Assembly (NCBI GenBank): GCA_026874595.1
Contig: CM049308.1
Coordinates: 40,348,527-40,412,526 of the forward strand
Source of the DNA: Sipunculus nudus
Taxonomy: Eukaryota; Annelida; Sipuncula; Golfingiida; Sipunculidae
Reading direction: 5' to 3'
DNA: 64,000 nucleotides
Shown: positions 14,390 through 24,949 of the stretch, one piece after another
Position numbering within the stretch: the first letter of the stretch is position 1
Layout: each line of letters opens with the position of its first letter
Notes under the pieces: generated by a model
What the model saw: only the letters and a program-made list of their open reading frames with translations
Databases searched by the model: none
Told to the model about the DNA's origin: nothing
Program-made: the position numbers and the translations under genes

Positions 14390-14479
<90 letters not shown>

Positions 14480-17222
14480 ATGTGAAGAATGTCGAAGTCA
14501 TCTGTTTAGAGAATAACTGCCCAGCGACTTAATGTACCCAACTAGTCTCTGCAAGAGAATTTGCATTCACTTCAATTAAACATGGAGAAAGGCTAGTAAT
14601 AAATTCGCTATTGGCAGTATTGCGTGCATAAAATCGTTGCAATCATGAGTAACATATGTTCACAGTAAAACCAGTCATTGAGAACTTGAAAGAGTCCCAG
14701 CGTTGTACAAGTACAATGATCGCTTTTAAACAACCGTCACCAAACAATTTATAATTCGGCTTCAGCGATTGAAACTAAACAAACCAGGCCACTATAAATG
14801 GAATACATCAATAATCTCTAATAAAGTGTTAACATTATTTCTTTGTCCTTTGTCGTTCCTTGAAAATGTCCAAGAAATCATTTATCATACAAAGGTTGTA
14901 AAGACATATCTTATTACCGACCCTAATTTAAGCCTAGCCGGTAAGTACGACAGATTGGAGGGCTGTCGTTTGGTCACGCTTAATTACAAATTCACTCAAG
15001 GGGTTTTCTAATTAACTGGTTGTTATGTTGACTAAATATTACCAAGTGTATAAACTAGACGAAAGTCAACCATCCATTCTTTTGCCTTGCCACCAAACGT
15101 GCAAATGAAAAAGAAGAAAGCGTTTATTATTTGAAATGGGCTCATGATTATAATATGATCAGTTATTCAATAGTTATTCCTATTATAGAAAGTATTCAAA
15201 ATGCACATGAAATTGTAATTCACAAAGCAAAGATGTACACCAGCTACTATCAAAACGTTATACAATGATCAGCACATCCTAGGGCCCCTTTGATTTTCAT
15301 TCTTGTCGTAATTTTTGTGTGTGCGGATGAGAGACAACTGCCATGAGAGACGCCATACTATATTATATAGGTGGATATGTATGTTAATGCTTTTGGCTGT
15401 TGCACATTTTAAACAAATAGATCTTTTCAACTAGTACTAAATAAAAAAATGTGTTAACTTAACCATTTCATCTAGAAGGGTTTTTCTAAATTTACAGGAC
15501 ATAACTAAGTTGTAGTCCTTGTAATTACAAACTTTCTTTGAGTAATAATTTTAGAGTTATATATTCAATCATATTACCAATCAAACTGTTTCCCTTCAAT
15601 ATGGACATATGACGTATTATTAATTTATACTATATGATATGCTATTTAATCCCAGACTACCTTCTTATATGTATATAGAAACTTTCATGAACAAACGGTT
15701 CCAGAAAGAACCCTTATGTTGGTTTCTCAGAAGATCCCTTTATCAGGTTTACATAAAGAACCCTTAGATTTCCTAAAAAACCGGAGAGGGTTCCATGAAG
15801 AACCCTGAGTAGAGGGTTCTACATGTAACCTTTTTCATGGAGCGCATGATTCTCAATATCGAATGACTTCAATAGCAGTACATAGTTTGTTTTTGTCAGC
15901 ACTACAGAGCCTTAAGTGACTGTGAGAGAGTATAATGTGTTCACCTTAATAATGAAGTCTAATGTAGTCTAGTTTGTAAGGTAAAAGCGACATGTAAAAT
16001 ATCGTCTAAATAATGAGAAATTATTAACACAGTGTATCATTGTTCACGTTCAAAATTCGTCAGTGCATGCTTCCTGTGAACAATAATTTTTCTAATGTAC
16101 TTTTATCAAAATGATTAAATCTCCCCTTGTAGATGTGCTCCGGTTTCAGCATTACGTTTCCTTTCCCCTTTGCGCCCGACATGGTGCTGGTAAGTATTGC
16201 GTTAACAGGATTTAAGTAGAAAATGTTGCTTTAATGAAAAAATAAACATACTACGACTCTCTCAAGCATTCTGATGATAGCTCACAAAATAAGTAGAACA
16301 TCCTCGGTTTGCATGTTCGTCATCAGCAATACTCTTATTCGTCTTGTCTCTTAAGGATACCTGCACAACTCCTTGAAATGGATTGAACGTTGACTGAGCG
16401 TCTATCGGCATTATGACTACATGTATTTAGAAGTTATCATATTTTAGAGTCATTAGTAATCCCAGAAGACATACTATTTTTGAGTTTTAGATTGATTTGT
16501 CGCATTTTAATGGCACTTTAATAATATTCAATTCCAGAGTTTCGGTTACCGTGAGGAAATCAAAGGTTTTTATGTGGGCCTCGTTTTATCAAGCCTGTTT
16601 CTGGGCAGATTCATTGGAGGGTAAGCTTTAAGTATTACTGATACTTATTTTTCTTGTACGTATTAAAATGAAAAAGAAAGTCACTTAAAAAACAGCCCTT
16701 TTTAACAATATTAAAATACATTAGTTATTCCAAACGCTTTAATTAACAATATTTTGTTACTTCAGAATCGAATAAATGTGAATGTGAAGCTAACATTACT
16801 ATTTAAAATTGATGTGAATATTTCGTATAAATCAAGATTGCACATTAATAGGTACCCGGCCGGCCTGCTGTCTGACTGGGCCGGAAGAAGGCCTGTCCTG
16901 TGGCTTTCTCCAGCAATAGCGGGAAGTATGGATTTAGCATTCGGTTTCTCCAAGTCACTTCCTGTTGCTTTATTAACACGCCTGATCAGTGGGATATTCA
17001 ACAGTAAGATAATTTATTGTCAATTATTTGACATTAAATGAAAAATGTCGAGCACAATAGAATAAATTTTCGTTAGGTCTATCGCAAATAATAGCTGCCA
17101 AGGTAACATCAAAGATATAATTTAAAGACTTGAAGAGAGTGTGCTATACATATGTATTTTAGAATGTACCTGATATCATGAAAAAGCTATTTTTTCCAAC
17201 TTGTGACTGATTGCACATTTCA

Positions 17223-17270
<48 letters not shown>

Positions 17271-18165
17271 TTTAATTAAATCTATTTTTTGTTCGGATAT
17301 TTCTTTACAGGCATCCAAGCTGTGCAGTACTCGTTGGTATATGATGTATGCGACAATAGCAATCAAGGACTTGGTACTATTCTCGTGTCAGTAGGGTGGG
17401 GCATTGGAGTTTTCTCTGGACCTCTACTGGCAGGTATTTATTAACTTAAATCCACGAAATCGTGTCCATGTTATATGTGGGCAGAGCTATGGGAGTAACC
17501 GTTTATTTTAATATGCCACCACTGACAAATGATTTAAATGAAAACTTTTTTCTGTGTGTCAACATAAACCACAGTCATAAATTCCTTAGGTTATGTTATA
17601 CTTCTGAAATAAAGTGGATATAAATCCATGACACCTTTTTGTTTATTACCAGGTTATCTGGCCGAACCTGCAGATAAATATCCACATATCTTTTCTGAAA
17701 AAGGATTGTTCGGTATTCATCCATTTTTATTGCCTTCCCTCGTGGTTGCAACATTGCTTTGGTCAGTTAGTCTTTCAAATATAATCTTTTTGGATGAAAC
17801 AAAGATATTTAGGTAAGTTTGACCCTTTATCACTGAACTATCTCAAATATCGCATTTCTCACTTTAATAATTCATTAAAAAAAACAGGAAATGCGTAATA
17901 ATCAATGTACATATATTAAATCTTTGTTTTTTCTTTCCTGGTGTAAAATCTCGAAATGCGCACACACTGAAATTATGGGATTTTTTTTGGCGAATAACTG
18001 ATGATAGTTGGTAAATGTCACGATATCATATGCGATCGTTCTGTGCATGATAGGAACATTTCCTCTATAAGATGATTATACTAAGATGATTTTAAGTCAA
18101 TTATTTTGTATTTTGGAAAGAATATTAAAATTAAATGAATGCAGTAATGTTTATTTATTTGTTGT

Positions 18166-18211
<46 letters not shown>

Positions 18212-21200
18212 TATTAATATATTAAAATGATATAACCCTTTTAAATAAACCTTGAAAGACTACCAGTTCGGGGTCATATTTAAAAAAATATTGTTTCATT
18301 ACAAATTAGCCAAGAACAAAAATCTAATAATGACTCAACTGTGAAGAGAATACATTATCAGATAAGAAAGCGCTTTAAACACAGAGGTGACAAATTAAAG
18401 GATCAGCAAGCGGATCCAGAGACCCTCTTAATTTCTAAAGGTAAAGTAAAACAATTATCCGCATTTTTATAAACATAAACACATTTTAAACGAAGCCAAC
18501 TGAGACGATTTAAGCTTAATTGTTACTTTAATTGGGATATTTTGATAAGGTGTAATTTTAATACATTTCTCTTTATGTACTCGATTATTGTTAGTAATTT
18601 TCAGTAGTTATAAATTTAATAAAGTGTATATATCATTCTGTAAATCCGATGTCTTGTATTCCACAGAGAAAGATCAGGCCTTTTCTTTATGCAATTTCAC
18701 ATTGTGCCGCCTATTAAGGTAAATATTATTTCATTTCTTCTCTGTATAAATGAAATTACTTATATTGTGAAAGTTTACATTTAAAGAATCGAGAAAATTT
18801 TTCAAAGGATCTTTACAAAATGTTTCTTCATATAAAGTATTTTTTCTCACAAGAGGTAGGTTGTGTATTGCAGGAAGAAAGAGGTTCAATTCACAACAGC
18901 TGCCGAATCAATTCAAGGTTTCAGTTACATCGGGCTTGAAGACGCTGTCACGGTTTGGAGCTCCACTGTGACAAGACTTGGTGAGACAAACTTTAATTAT
19001 AAAATGGTTTGCCCTTAAAACAGTTCGATGTCAATTACATATGATTTCGTCTAATAACTGATAATTTTGATTATTTAATAATTGAAAACATGGAACATAT
19101 TTATGAATCCCAACGAACCGATGAGCAACGCCCGAAGTGGGTTAAGTCAATATGAATCATCATTAATATAAATTAATTCAACAAATTTGAGGTGCGGGCT
19201 ACAGTACTTAATTTTCATTTACTTTTTAAAGCCTTTTGGAATTCAACCCTTGCACTACAATATGAACGATACCACAATGTTACTTTGTTTTAAGAGCCAA
19301 GATAACTTCAAATACATCGCCCTGGGAAGAAATACATATCATTAGGAAATAACTGTAGGGTTATTTATTTCGTTTGCTCTGTGATACAAATCAGCACAGC
19401 AGATACAGAAGTATATGTAAGGCAATCTTACCCTTGACACGATGTGAGTGAGCCGACTGTGTATGAGATACCGATACATCCGCAGTTAAAAAACAAACGG
19501 ATATCCTTTACCGAGTCTTAATTAAAATTCTACGAATACCTATAAGGAGGTCTTAGTGTCAAAATTACTCAGAACAGATGAAACTTTTCACGTGGCGTTT
19601 CGCCAGCATACAGGATTCAAGAGAAGAATAAAACAATTTAAATTTCCAAGTTAAGTGTAGCAACAGAGAAATATAACATTACATTCTTGTTAATTGGATA
19701 ATTACTCCAATTGTCGCCCAGACACTGCTGCCATCGTTGGACATATTTCATTCACTTAGATTTGACGACTACCTGCATTTACCGATAGCGATCAACCTTA
19801 GTCTGTGCGGTCGTCCGTCTGTCTTTCCTGAAACAAGACCCAAATCGTATTCGTTTGACCTAGACATTCTAAATTGACATCAAGGTAGTTCCCTGGTAAA
19901 TATCTTTGCCTTCCAAAAAAATAGGTCTTTGTGACCAATATTTTATGTTAGCTTAGCCATGTATCTGCTGTCTGCAGAACTGAAACCAGCCAGCGAAGTC
20001 TGCACGCAGCCTTTGTTGTTACGTTTCGTTTGAATTACAGCTCACCGGCTGGGCATCCTATGTGCCCAAGGCCCTAAGCAAACCATGTCTGGGGCCATTC
20101 TCTCTGAGCCTGTGGCCTGTTCAGACGGTTACCGGGGCGATGAGCGCTGTAACTCAAAACGAAATGAACAACATTGGCTCCGTGCATTCCTCGCTTGGTT
20201 GTGTCTTCAAGCACAAGGTCTCCTCTGATTGGACAAAAAGATTGTGCTCCCCTCTGGTTTAGCAATTCAGGATACGTGGTCATAACAAACAGCGCTTACG
20301 TAATTGGTAGTAGGTCTATAGGTAAAGCGCTGTGTAAAGAGCGTATATTGATTTTAACACCCAGACAGTCAGACGTAGCACAAATTGCGAATATGTCCTT
20401 GGAAACATGAAATTAGATCAACGTGACCTATATTCTGCGACCTATTGGAAGAAATGTCGTATGAGCACCCTGAATATCAGATGGACAAAAAACGTATTTG
20501 TTAGGCCTAGAATTTTTTAACACCCAGGGATGTTCTGTGCAAATCATCTTCGAAACCTGAAAGTAGGTCATGGTGACCTATATTCTGCGACCTTATGGCT
20601 GAATACATGATTTTGAGCTACCAGACATTCTTACGAAACACAAATTGTATCTTATAGGTCTAGAAGCTTCTAACTTAATATTTTACTAGATCCTGGGAAA
20701 TGTCCCATGAAATTAGATCACCGTGACCTATATTCTACGGCCTATAGGAAAAATGTCTTATGTGCACCCTGACTGTCATAAGGGCACAACTTGTATCTGC
20801 TAGGCCAAGAATATTCTAACGCAACATCCAGGTAGGTTTTTGGCAATCGCCTTGAAAACCTGGTTGGTTATGGTGACATATAATTTGAGCTACGGAATAA
20901 AAACATGATTTTTAAGTCCTAGACAGAAAGGGTACAAATTATATCCATTTTCCTTGGAATCTTCTAACATATCATCCTAGGAAGTCTTCGAGCAAGTCTC
21001 CTGGGAAACCTAGATTAGGTCATCGTTACATATACTCTACGAGCTATTGGCAAAACTTGATACTGAACACCCAGACAGTCACACAGGGCACAAAACTTCA
21101 CTGTTGGATCTAGTACCTTCTTTTAAAAAATCCAGGGAGGTCCAAGGTGAGTATCCTTTGAATCTCGAAATAAGGTCACCTGATTTGACATATTCTGTGG

Positions 21201-23898
21201 GCTATAGGCAAATATGGTTTAAGTTCGGCGAATGTAAGAGGCTCGCAAAACATAATGGTTGGTTCTAGAACCTTCTGTCTTTAAATTGAAGGAGGTCTTG
21301 GACAAATTTCCTTCAACACATGAGATTAGCTTATGATGCCCTATATTCTGTGAGGTACGAGCTGAAAACGTAATTGTGAACCGCCAAAAATTAGACGTGG
21401 CTATAATCTTAAATGCTGGATCAAGAAACTTGATTTTAATGTCGCTTTGGACAACCTAAATAAGGTCATTGGGACTTGATGCTGTCAGCTATATGACAAA
21501 ACGTGACTTTTGCACCCTATTAGTCAGACGGGCAAAAATGATAGCAGTTGGACATGGAAACTTTTAATTTAAGATCTAGGGAGGGCCCTGTAAAATCTTC
21601 TTAGAAACTCTACTCACTGTGACCCATTTTCTGTGGGCATTTTGCACCAGATAAGTTAGATAGAACTTAGCACGTAGGGAGTTCTAGGAAAAATATTTTG
21701 GAATCCTCAAATAAGGTCGCTGTATCCTTTTTTCTAAGGCCTATGGACAAAACGCCTGATTGATTTTGGGCACTCTGGAATTCATTCTATCCATTCTTCA
21801 AGCTTCCTTAACAACTTTTTTTTTCATCAGATCATAACATTAATAATTAATACATGCATCACCTGTGTGTCTAGCTCAGCTGAGCGTCATGGGCCATTGG
21901 TTAATATATATTTCGAATATTCAATTTATTAAATGTTACTACAATGAAAAATTGGCTCAAATGTTGAAGCCTCGTCTTGGTTTGACCTTCCGTTACAGGT
22001 GGCTTGTCCTTTACAACTGACAAGATCGGGACCGTGATAGGGCTGGCGGCACTTCCGATGTTTGCGTTGACTCCAGTCCTCTTCCCAGCTTTAGAGAAAA
22101 GACTGGGAGCTAAGAAGGTTCTGATGCTGTCTTTGAAATATTTAATCTTGCTACACCAGGACAGTATAAAAAACTTGTTTCTGTTGATTTTGACGTGTAT
22201 GTGATTGCCACTTTCTTGATAGAAATACTTAATATACGTTACAAAAACTTAGCATTCCAGTTTGCAATGTAAAATATACTTCCTTATATGTAATTTTACT
22301 ATTTAAATTTCAGGTCGCCGAGTATGCAATTATGGTGCATATTTTTCTGATCCCACTATTGCCAACATTAAGATGCCTGCATTCAAGGTATTAACATCCC
22401 AGATAATTAAAATCCATACCGTTACAGATTTTGATAAGCCTTACGTCGATGGAAATTGTTGCCTTGCGTGTCAGGCTTTATTTAAAACCATCAAAATAAC
22501 AGCCATAGAAGAACGACCATAGTATAACAGCCATTGATTGAAAAGCATAGAATAACAGCCATAGAAGAACGACCATACAATAACAATCATTGATTAACAA
22601 GCATAGAATAACAGCCATAGAAGAACAATTATAGAATAACAGCCATTGGTTAACAAGCATAGAATAACAGCCATAGATTAACAAGCATAGAATAACAGCA
22701 ATAGAAGAACAACTACAGAATAACAGCCATAGATTAACAAGCATAGGATAAAAGCATGGAATAACAACCTAGAATAACACTCATAGAATAACAGATATAG
22801 ATTAACAGCCATAAATTAACAAGCATAGAATAACAGCCATAGAAGAATACCGTAAAATTAACAGCCATATGTTAACAAGCATATATTAACAGCCATTGAA
22901 GAACAACTATAGAATAACAGCCATAGAAAAGCAACCTTAGACTAACTGTCATAGAAGAGCAACCATAGAACAGCATGCATAGATTAGCAACCTTAGAATA
23001 ACAACCATAGAACAACTAGCGTTAAACTGCAATCATAAAATAGGACCCATAGAAGAACGACCATTGAATAACAGAAGGCAGTTTAAATGTGCATTACTTC
23101 CACCTGTAAAAAAAACTGTGATTGTACAAGTAATTACGTTTTGATGATAACTTGTATTGTTAAAATGAATACATATTTTAATTACTTAAAGTACGACAGC
23201 ACGGATGACGATCCTTACCATTCTTATGGGCTTTGAGGTGATGCTTTCCATTATCACCGCTTCAGCAATTATATTACTTGGAATCAATTCTGTTGGTCGA
23301 GAGGACTCGGGAGCGGCAAATGGAATAAGAGCTACAATGTCAGCGTTGTCAAGGTAAGTGCATGAATAATATCAAAATTGGAACTCTTTTGTTCCTTTTT
23401 AATTTATGGAATATTAGCAATTGAAAAACTGGCAATCACGGATTGTAAGCATTTTCGTTACTCTTTAATGCAGGAAATGCACATTTAGAGGTCTGAATTT
23501 ATGCCGCATGGGGCCATTTATGTTCATTTGGTGATTTGGAATGAAATTTATTAAAATGACCTTGTGGTGATATAAAATATATCAAAAAGAATCGCCAGTC
23601 AGTGAATACAGAATCCGAGACACTTACATGCATTAACTGCGCAAGTTTAAATCTAGCAGTTTATTAAGTTAGTCCGAGTCCTTAAAATACTTATAAATAA
23701 TATATTTGACCATATTGTAGGGGGGTTGCGCCAACACTTGGCGGTGCCATTTTTGCCTGGTCAATCAACAGCGGCGCTGAAATCGGATTTCCTTTTGATA
23801 TCAACCTGGTGTTTATTATGTACAGCTTTTTCTTTCTACTCTCTATCATTACAGTCACCTTTATACCAGAGGAGTTAAATAAGCAAAGGGTCTCGTAA
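2781..23898 (+). CDS. gene A: ZIFL-like MFS transporter, 13 exons, apparently intact
   Basis: Predicted proton-coupled solute or drug carrier with 12 membrane helices. Substrate is unknown; plant ZIFL relatives move Zn, K or organic ions, which is family knowledge only. Coding exons: 2823-2891 (ATG at 2823), 16133-16189, 16538-16620, 16852-17003, 17311-17433, 17653-17812, 18310-18440, 18667-18718, 18874-18980, 21999-22117, 22314-22387, 23192-23353, 23721-23898. These sum to 1,467 nt, phase-consistent throughout, giving 488 residues, normal for the family. Visible: TM1 region 16-42; MFS motif A GLLSDWAGRRP at residues 74-84 after TM2; GYLAEPADKYP near 162-172, a loop typical of ZIFL-like carriers; a hydrophilic central loop ~215-290; AANGIRA near 417-423; GGAIFAW in the C-terminal exon. 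Exon order and phases match paralogues B and C. Doubts: exon 0 is inferred across the satellite intron, and the donors after exon 0 (GTTCGT) and exon 9 (GTTCTG) are weak. Confidence 0.82.
2892..3589. other. gene A intron 0, left flank of the satellite
   Basis: AT-rich noncoding sequence with no recognisable gene, repeat family or RNA. The satellite begins abruptly at ~3,590 after TTGTCCCGTCCTA. Confidence 0.5.
3590..13722. repeat. ~161-bp satellite array, roughly 60 copies
   Basis: Head-to-tail monomers; GCCGCATCACCGGTGAGAG starts at 3593, 3755, 3916, 4077, 4238 and 4399, so the period is 161-162 bp. Each unit reads in order GCATCACCGGTGAGAG, GCTCACTGCTTATGGCAC, CAGTACGACATGT, AACCAGCATATCAGCAGC, a variable A-run, CATACATCATAATGAC and CATAGGTACCAGTCATAAT. 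At least two subtypes alternate (GGCCGCATC...GAGAGTGCTTAG and GGGCGCATC...GAGAGAGCTCAG). The last one to two units (13,500-13,722) are clearly diverged, as expected at an array edge. Most monomers have stops in all frames; a few read through for 63 codons and are not genes. The array lies inside intron 0 of gene A. The monomer length resembles bivalve ~160-bp satellites, but I cannot test identity here. Confidence 0.97.
5943..11380. repeat. higher-order duplication inside the satellite
   Basis: A multi-monomer block at about 5,940-8,150 recurs at about 9,006-11,380. Private variants match: CATTAATAAACA at 5,943 and 9,006 (shift 3,063 = 19 monomers), then GTGCTCAGCTC at 6,831 and 10,055 and CCAGTCATTATTG at 8,089 and 11,313 (shift 3,224 = 20 monomers). 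The second copy therefore gained one monomer near 9,800-10,000. A third relation, shift ~6,766 (42 monomers), links ~5,270-6,050 with ~12,040-12,820. Confidence 0.85.
13723..14179. other. gene A intron 0, right flank of the satellite
   Basis: Noncoding sequence without a recognised repeat; leads into the large hairpin. Confidence 0.4.
14180..14294. repeat. near-perfect 55-bp-arm inverted repeat with hammerhead-like cores
   Basis: Arms 14,180-14,234 and 14,240-14,294 are reverse complements with one mismatch, around a 5-nt centre (GAATC). Each arm, read outward from the centre, contains ATTCAC, CTGATGA, a 16-nt GGG/CCC hairpin, GAAAC, AGACT, GTA, GTGAAT. That order matches a hammerhead ribozyme with 6-bp stem I, CUGAUGA box, stem II, GAA box, a 2-bp stem III and a GUA cleavage triplet. 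Stem II has U-U and U-G or A-G at its base, a weak point. Short-stem-III hammerheads are known in Penelope-like elements and retrozymes, so this may be a tail-to-tail relic of one. Confidence 0.7.
14295..14390 (+). repeat. possible continuation of the hairpin element
   Basis: Contains two short fold-backs (CCAGAG...CTCTGG and GGCCTAG...TAGGCC-like) followed by GAGGGTAACACT and the TA microsatellite. It is contiguous with the right hammerhead-like arm and may be part of the same element. Family not recognised. Confidence 0.3.
14391..14479. repeat. (TA)n microsatellite
   Basis: About 89 bp of TA dinucleotides interrupted twice by ACATA. Confidence 0.95.
14480..16132. other. gene A intron 0, 3' part
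   Basis: Noncoding apart from a cluster of AGAACCCT motifs at 15,690-15,845 (listed separately). It ends in the polypyrimidine tract and acceptor CTCCCCTTGTAG at 16,121-16,132. Confidence 0.5.
15690..15845. repeat. cluster of alternating AGAACCCT / AGGGTTC motifs
   Basis: AAGAACCCT-like motifs occur several times in direct and inverted orientation (AAAGAACCCTTA, GAGGGTTCCATGAAGAACCC, GAGGGTTCTACATGTAACC). The arrangement can fold on itself and resembles MITE-like or short interspersed palindromic repeats. Noncoding. Confidence 0.55.
16133..16189 (+). CDS. gene A exon 1
   Basis: 19 codons, MCSGFSITFPFPFAPDMVL, end of TM1. Acceptor TTGTAG, donor GTAAGT. In paralogue B the same exon is conserved but its acceptor AG has become AT. 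Confidence 0.85.
16538..16620 (+). CDS. gene A exon 2
   Basis: 83 nt encoding SFGYREEIKGFYVG then LVLSSLFLGRFIGG, the loop and TM2. Acceptor ATTCCAG, donor GTAAGC. Identical length in B and C. Confidence 0.92.
16852..17003 (+). CDS. gene A exon 3 (MFS motif A)
   Basis: 152 nt; joins the split glycine codon and carries GLLSDWAGRRP, the MFS motif A between TM2 and TM3, then TM3 and the start of TM4. Donor GTAAGA. Same length in C; three bases shorter in B. Confidence 0.93.
17225..17270. repeat. (TA)n(TG)n microsatellite in intron 3
   Basis: About 16 TA units followed by 7 TG units, 40 bp upstream of exon 4. Confidence 0.95.
17311..17433 (+). CDS. gene A exon 4
   Basis: 123 nt covering TM4 and TM5: SIQAVQYSLVYDVCDNSNQG, then GTILVSVGWGIGVFSGP. 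The GWG-GP pattern corresponds to the antiporter motif C region. 120 of 123 bases match pseudogene B. Confidence 0.94.
17653..17812 (+). CDS. gene A exon 5
   Basis: 160 nt: GYLAEPADKYPHIFS, the ZIFL-typical extracellular loop, GLFGIHPFLLP, then TM6 ending FLDETKIF. Acceptor TTACCAG, donor GTAAGT. Absent from pseudogene B. Confidence 0.95.
18170..18209. repeat. (TA)n microsatellite in intron 5
   Basis: About 20 TA units. Confidence 0.95.
18310..18440 (+). CDS. gene A exon 6 (central loop)
   Basis: 131 nt encoding a charged, Lys/Arg/Gln-rich segment (KRIHYQIRKRFKHRGDKLKD), the cytoplasmic loop between the two six-helix halves. Same phase as C exon 6 but a different sequence, as expected for a fast-evolving loop. 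Confidence 0.85.
18667..18718 (+). CDS. gene A exon 7
   Basis: 52-nt exon, EKDQAFSLCNFTLCRLLR, with acceptor CCACAG and donor GTAAAT. Length is identical in C; 46 nt in B. Confidence 0.85.
18874..18980 (+). CDS. gene A exon 8
   Basis: 107 nt; end of the central loop and start of TM7 (GLEDAVTVWSSTVTRL). Acceptor TATTGCAG, donor GTGAGA. Same length in B and C. Confidence 0.92.
19740..21900 (+). repeat. modular dispersed repeat in gene A intron 8 (diverged copy)
   Basis: Starts with a GATAGCGATCAACC...CGTCCGTCTGTC segment and ends with AGCTCAGCTGAGCGTCATGG followed by GCCATTGG, matching the termini of the better preserved copy at 39,767-43,465. The interior is a series of ~160-bp units, each with a 'CACCCAGACAGTCAGAC' element, a 'GGGCACAAAT' element and a 'GACCTATATTCTG' element. 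A foreign segment of ~400 bp (about 19,930-20,340) interrupts it. The sequence between the element end and exon 9 is homologous in A and B, so the insertion predates their duplication. Confidence 0.75.
21999..22117 (+). CDS. gene A exon 9
   Basis: 119 nt, TM7-TM8: GGLSFTTDKIGTVIGLAALP, MFALTPVLFPALEKRLGAKK. Acceptor CGTTACAG. The donor is GTTCTG; paralogues B and C have GTAAAC and GTAAAT. Failure to splice here would add 28 residues and end at the TGA at 22,202-22,204. Confidence 0.9.
22314..22387 (+). CDS. gene A exon 10
   Basis: 74 nt, TM9: VAEYAIMVHIFLIPLLPTLR. Acceptor AATTTCAG, donor GTATTA. Same length in C. Confidence 0.9.
22492..23075. repeat. AGAATAACAGCCAT minisatellite in gene A intron 10
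   Basis: Around 35-40 degenerate 14-15-bp units of the form AGAATAACAGCCAT or AGAAGAACAACCAT, often alternating as a ~29-bp pair. The homologous intron in B has only two to three units at 44,034-44,070. The minus strand is open for 88 codons purely because of the repeat. Confidence 0.93.
23192..23353 (+). CDS. gene A exon 11
   Basis: 162 nt, TM10 and the start of TM11: MTILTILMGFEVMLS, then GINSVGREDSGAANGIRATM. The AANG segment is conserved in ZIFL-like MFS proteins. Acceptor ACTTAAAG, donor GTAAGT. Same length in B and C. Confidence 0.95.
23721..23898 (+). CDS. gene A exon 12 (C-terminus)
   Basis: 178 nt: RGVAPTLGGAIFAW, then TM12 and a short tail FIPEELNKQRVS with stop TAA 23,896-23,898. 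Acceptor CATATTGTAG. Confidence 0.95.
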
Positions 23899-23959
23899 CC
23901 GCACCGCGTAGGGAGCTTTTGACAACAGGAGTTTTAGTTTCAGTTTTACAAACCACATA

Positions 23960-23982
23960 AATAAATGCAATTATGTAATAAA
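23960..23982 (+). terminator. gene A polyadenylation signals
   Basis: Two AATAAA hexamers at 23,960-23,965 and 23,977-23,982, about 60-85 bp after the stop codon, a normal distance for a short 3' UTR. Confidence 0.7.
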
Positions 23983-23989
23983 ACATTTT

Positions 23990-24949
23990 GTTATACATTG
24001 TTTGTTTGTTTATAATTTTATGATATCCACATTGTCTGAATAAAATTTGATTTTTGTAAGAGTCATGTCACAAAACTGGATGCTACTTATGAGTAAGATT
24101 CATTTATCCTATGGTTAAAGTTAAAGCCAATGGCTTATTTTGGCCCAAAGCTCATTTTACTCAGTTTCTGAGTCGAAAAAAGTTTTATAAATATGTTGTA
24201 CATAATTCGCTCAATATTAGGTAGCCATAAAAGGCGTGCCTTGAATGTGTCACGCAGTGTATAGTGGTGCATATAGTGGAGCTCACTGAGACCATCAAAG
24301 CTCTCAAAGCTGTATTATTTTTTTACACCACTCACATCACAAGCTTAAAACAGTTTAAATGAATCACTGAAAGAAAATCCTGGAGAAGTTTAAGACTTTA
24401 TGCATTTCTTGTAGAGTGGAACATATCATAAGCCTTTCTGTTTTTTTTTTTCCCAAGAAGCTCATTTTCAGTTTCTACAACTTACAAAACAGTTTAAATA
24501 TGTTATATACAAATATATTTTAAGCTATCAGTTTCAATATTTTATTTCTCAACATGAGTATAGATATCTAATATGGTATATTTCCAAACGATTACAAGAA
24601 ATTGTAAATATTTCATGTAAATACAGCTTAATATGATTTGTCTAAATATTTTTTCACGATAAGATTATCAAAATGAAAGCATATTTCTAACTATATATTA
24701 GAAACTAATAAGGAAAGTGCTCAAATATATTTAATTTATTATGCCTCAATTTTATCTCAATATTTGTTATCAACAGGAGTGTTCCTTACTATACTGTATA
24801 AAAATTGTAAATGTGTTATATGAATAACTAACCTTGTCTAACAAGTCTGCTTCGACATATTTTCTCAACTAAAGTATTGATATAAGGGTTCATTCAGTGT
24901 GATTATATATATTCCATTAGCCAGTTAAACAGTTTCTAGATCTCCTGGA
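23990..24949. other. spacer downstream of gene A
   Basis: AT-rich sequence in which I see no gene or known element. Confidence 0.5.

Noticed and set aside
20062-20410. Overlapping 66-78-codon frames on both strands in gene A intron 8
   Set aside because: A foreign, GC-richer segment inside the modular repeat; the frames match no family I recognise and have no gene context.
22478-22744. 88-codon minus-strand frame
   Set aside because: Generated entirely by the AGAATAACAGCCAT minisatellite.
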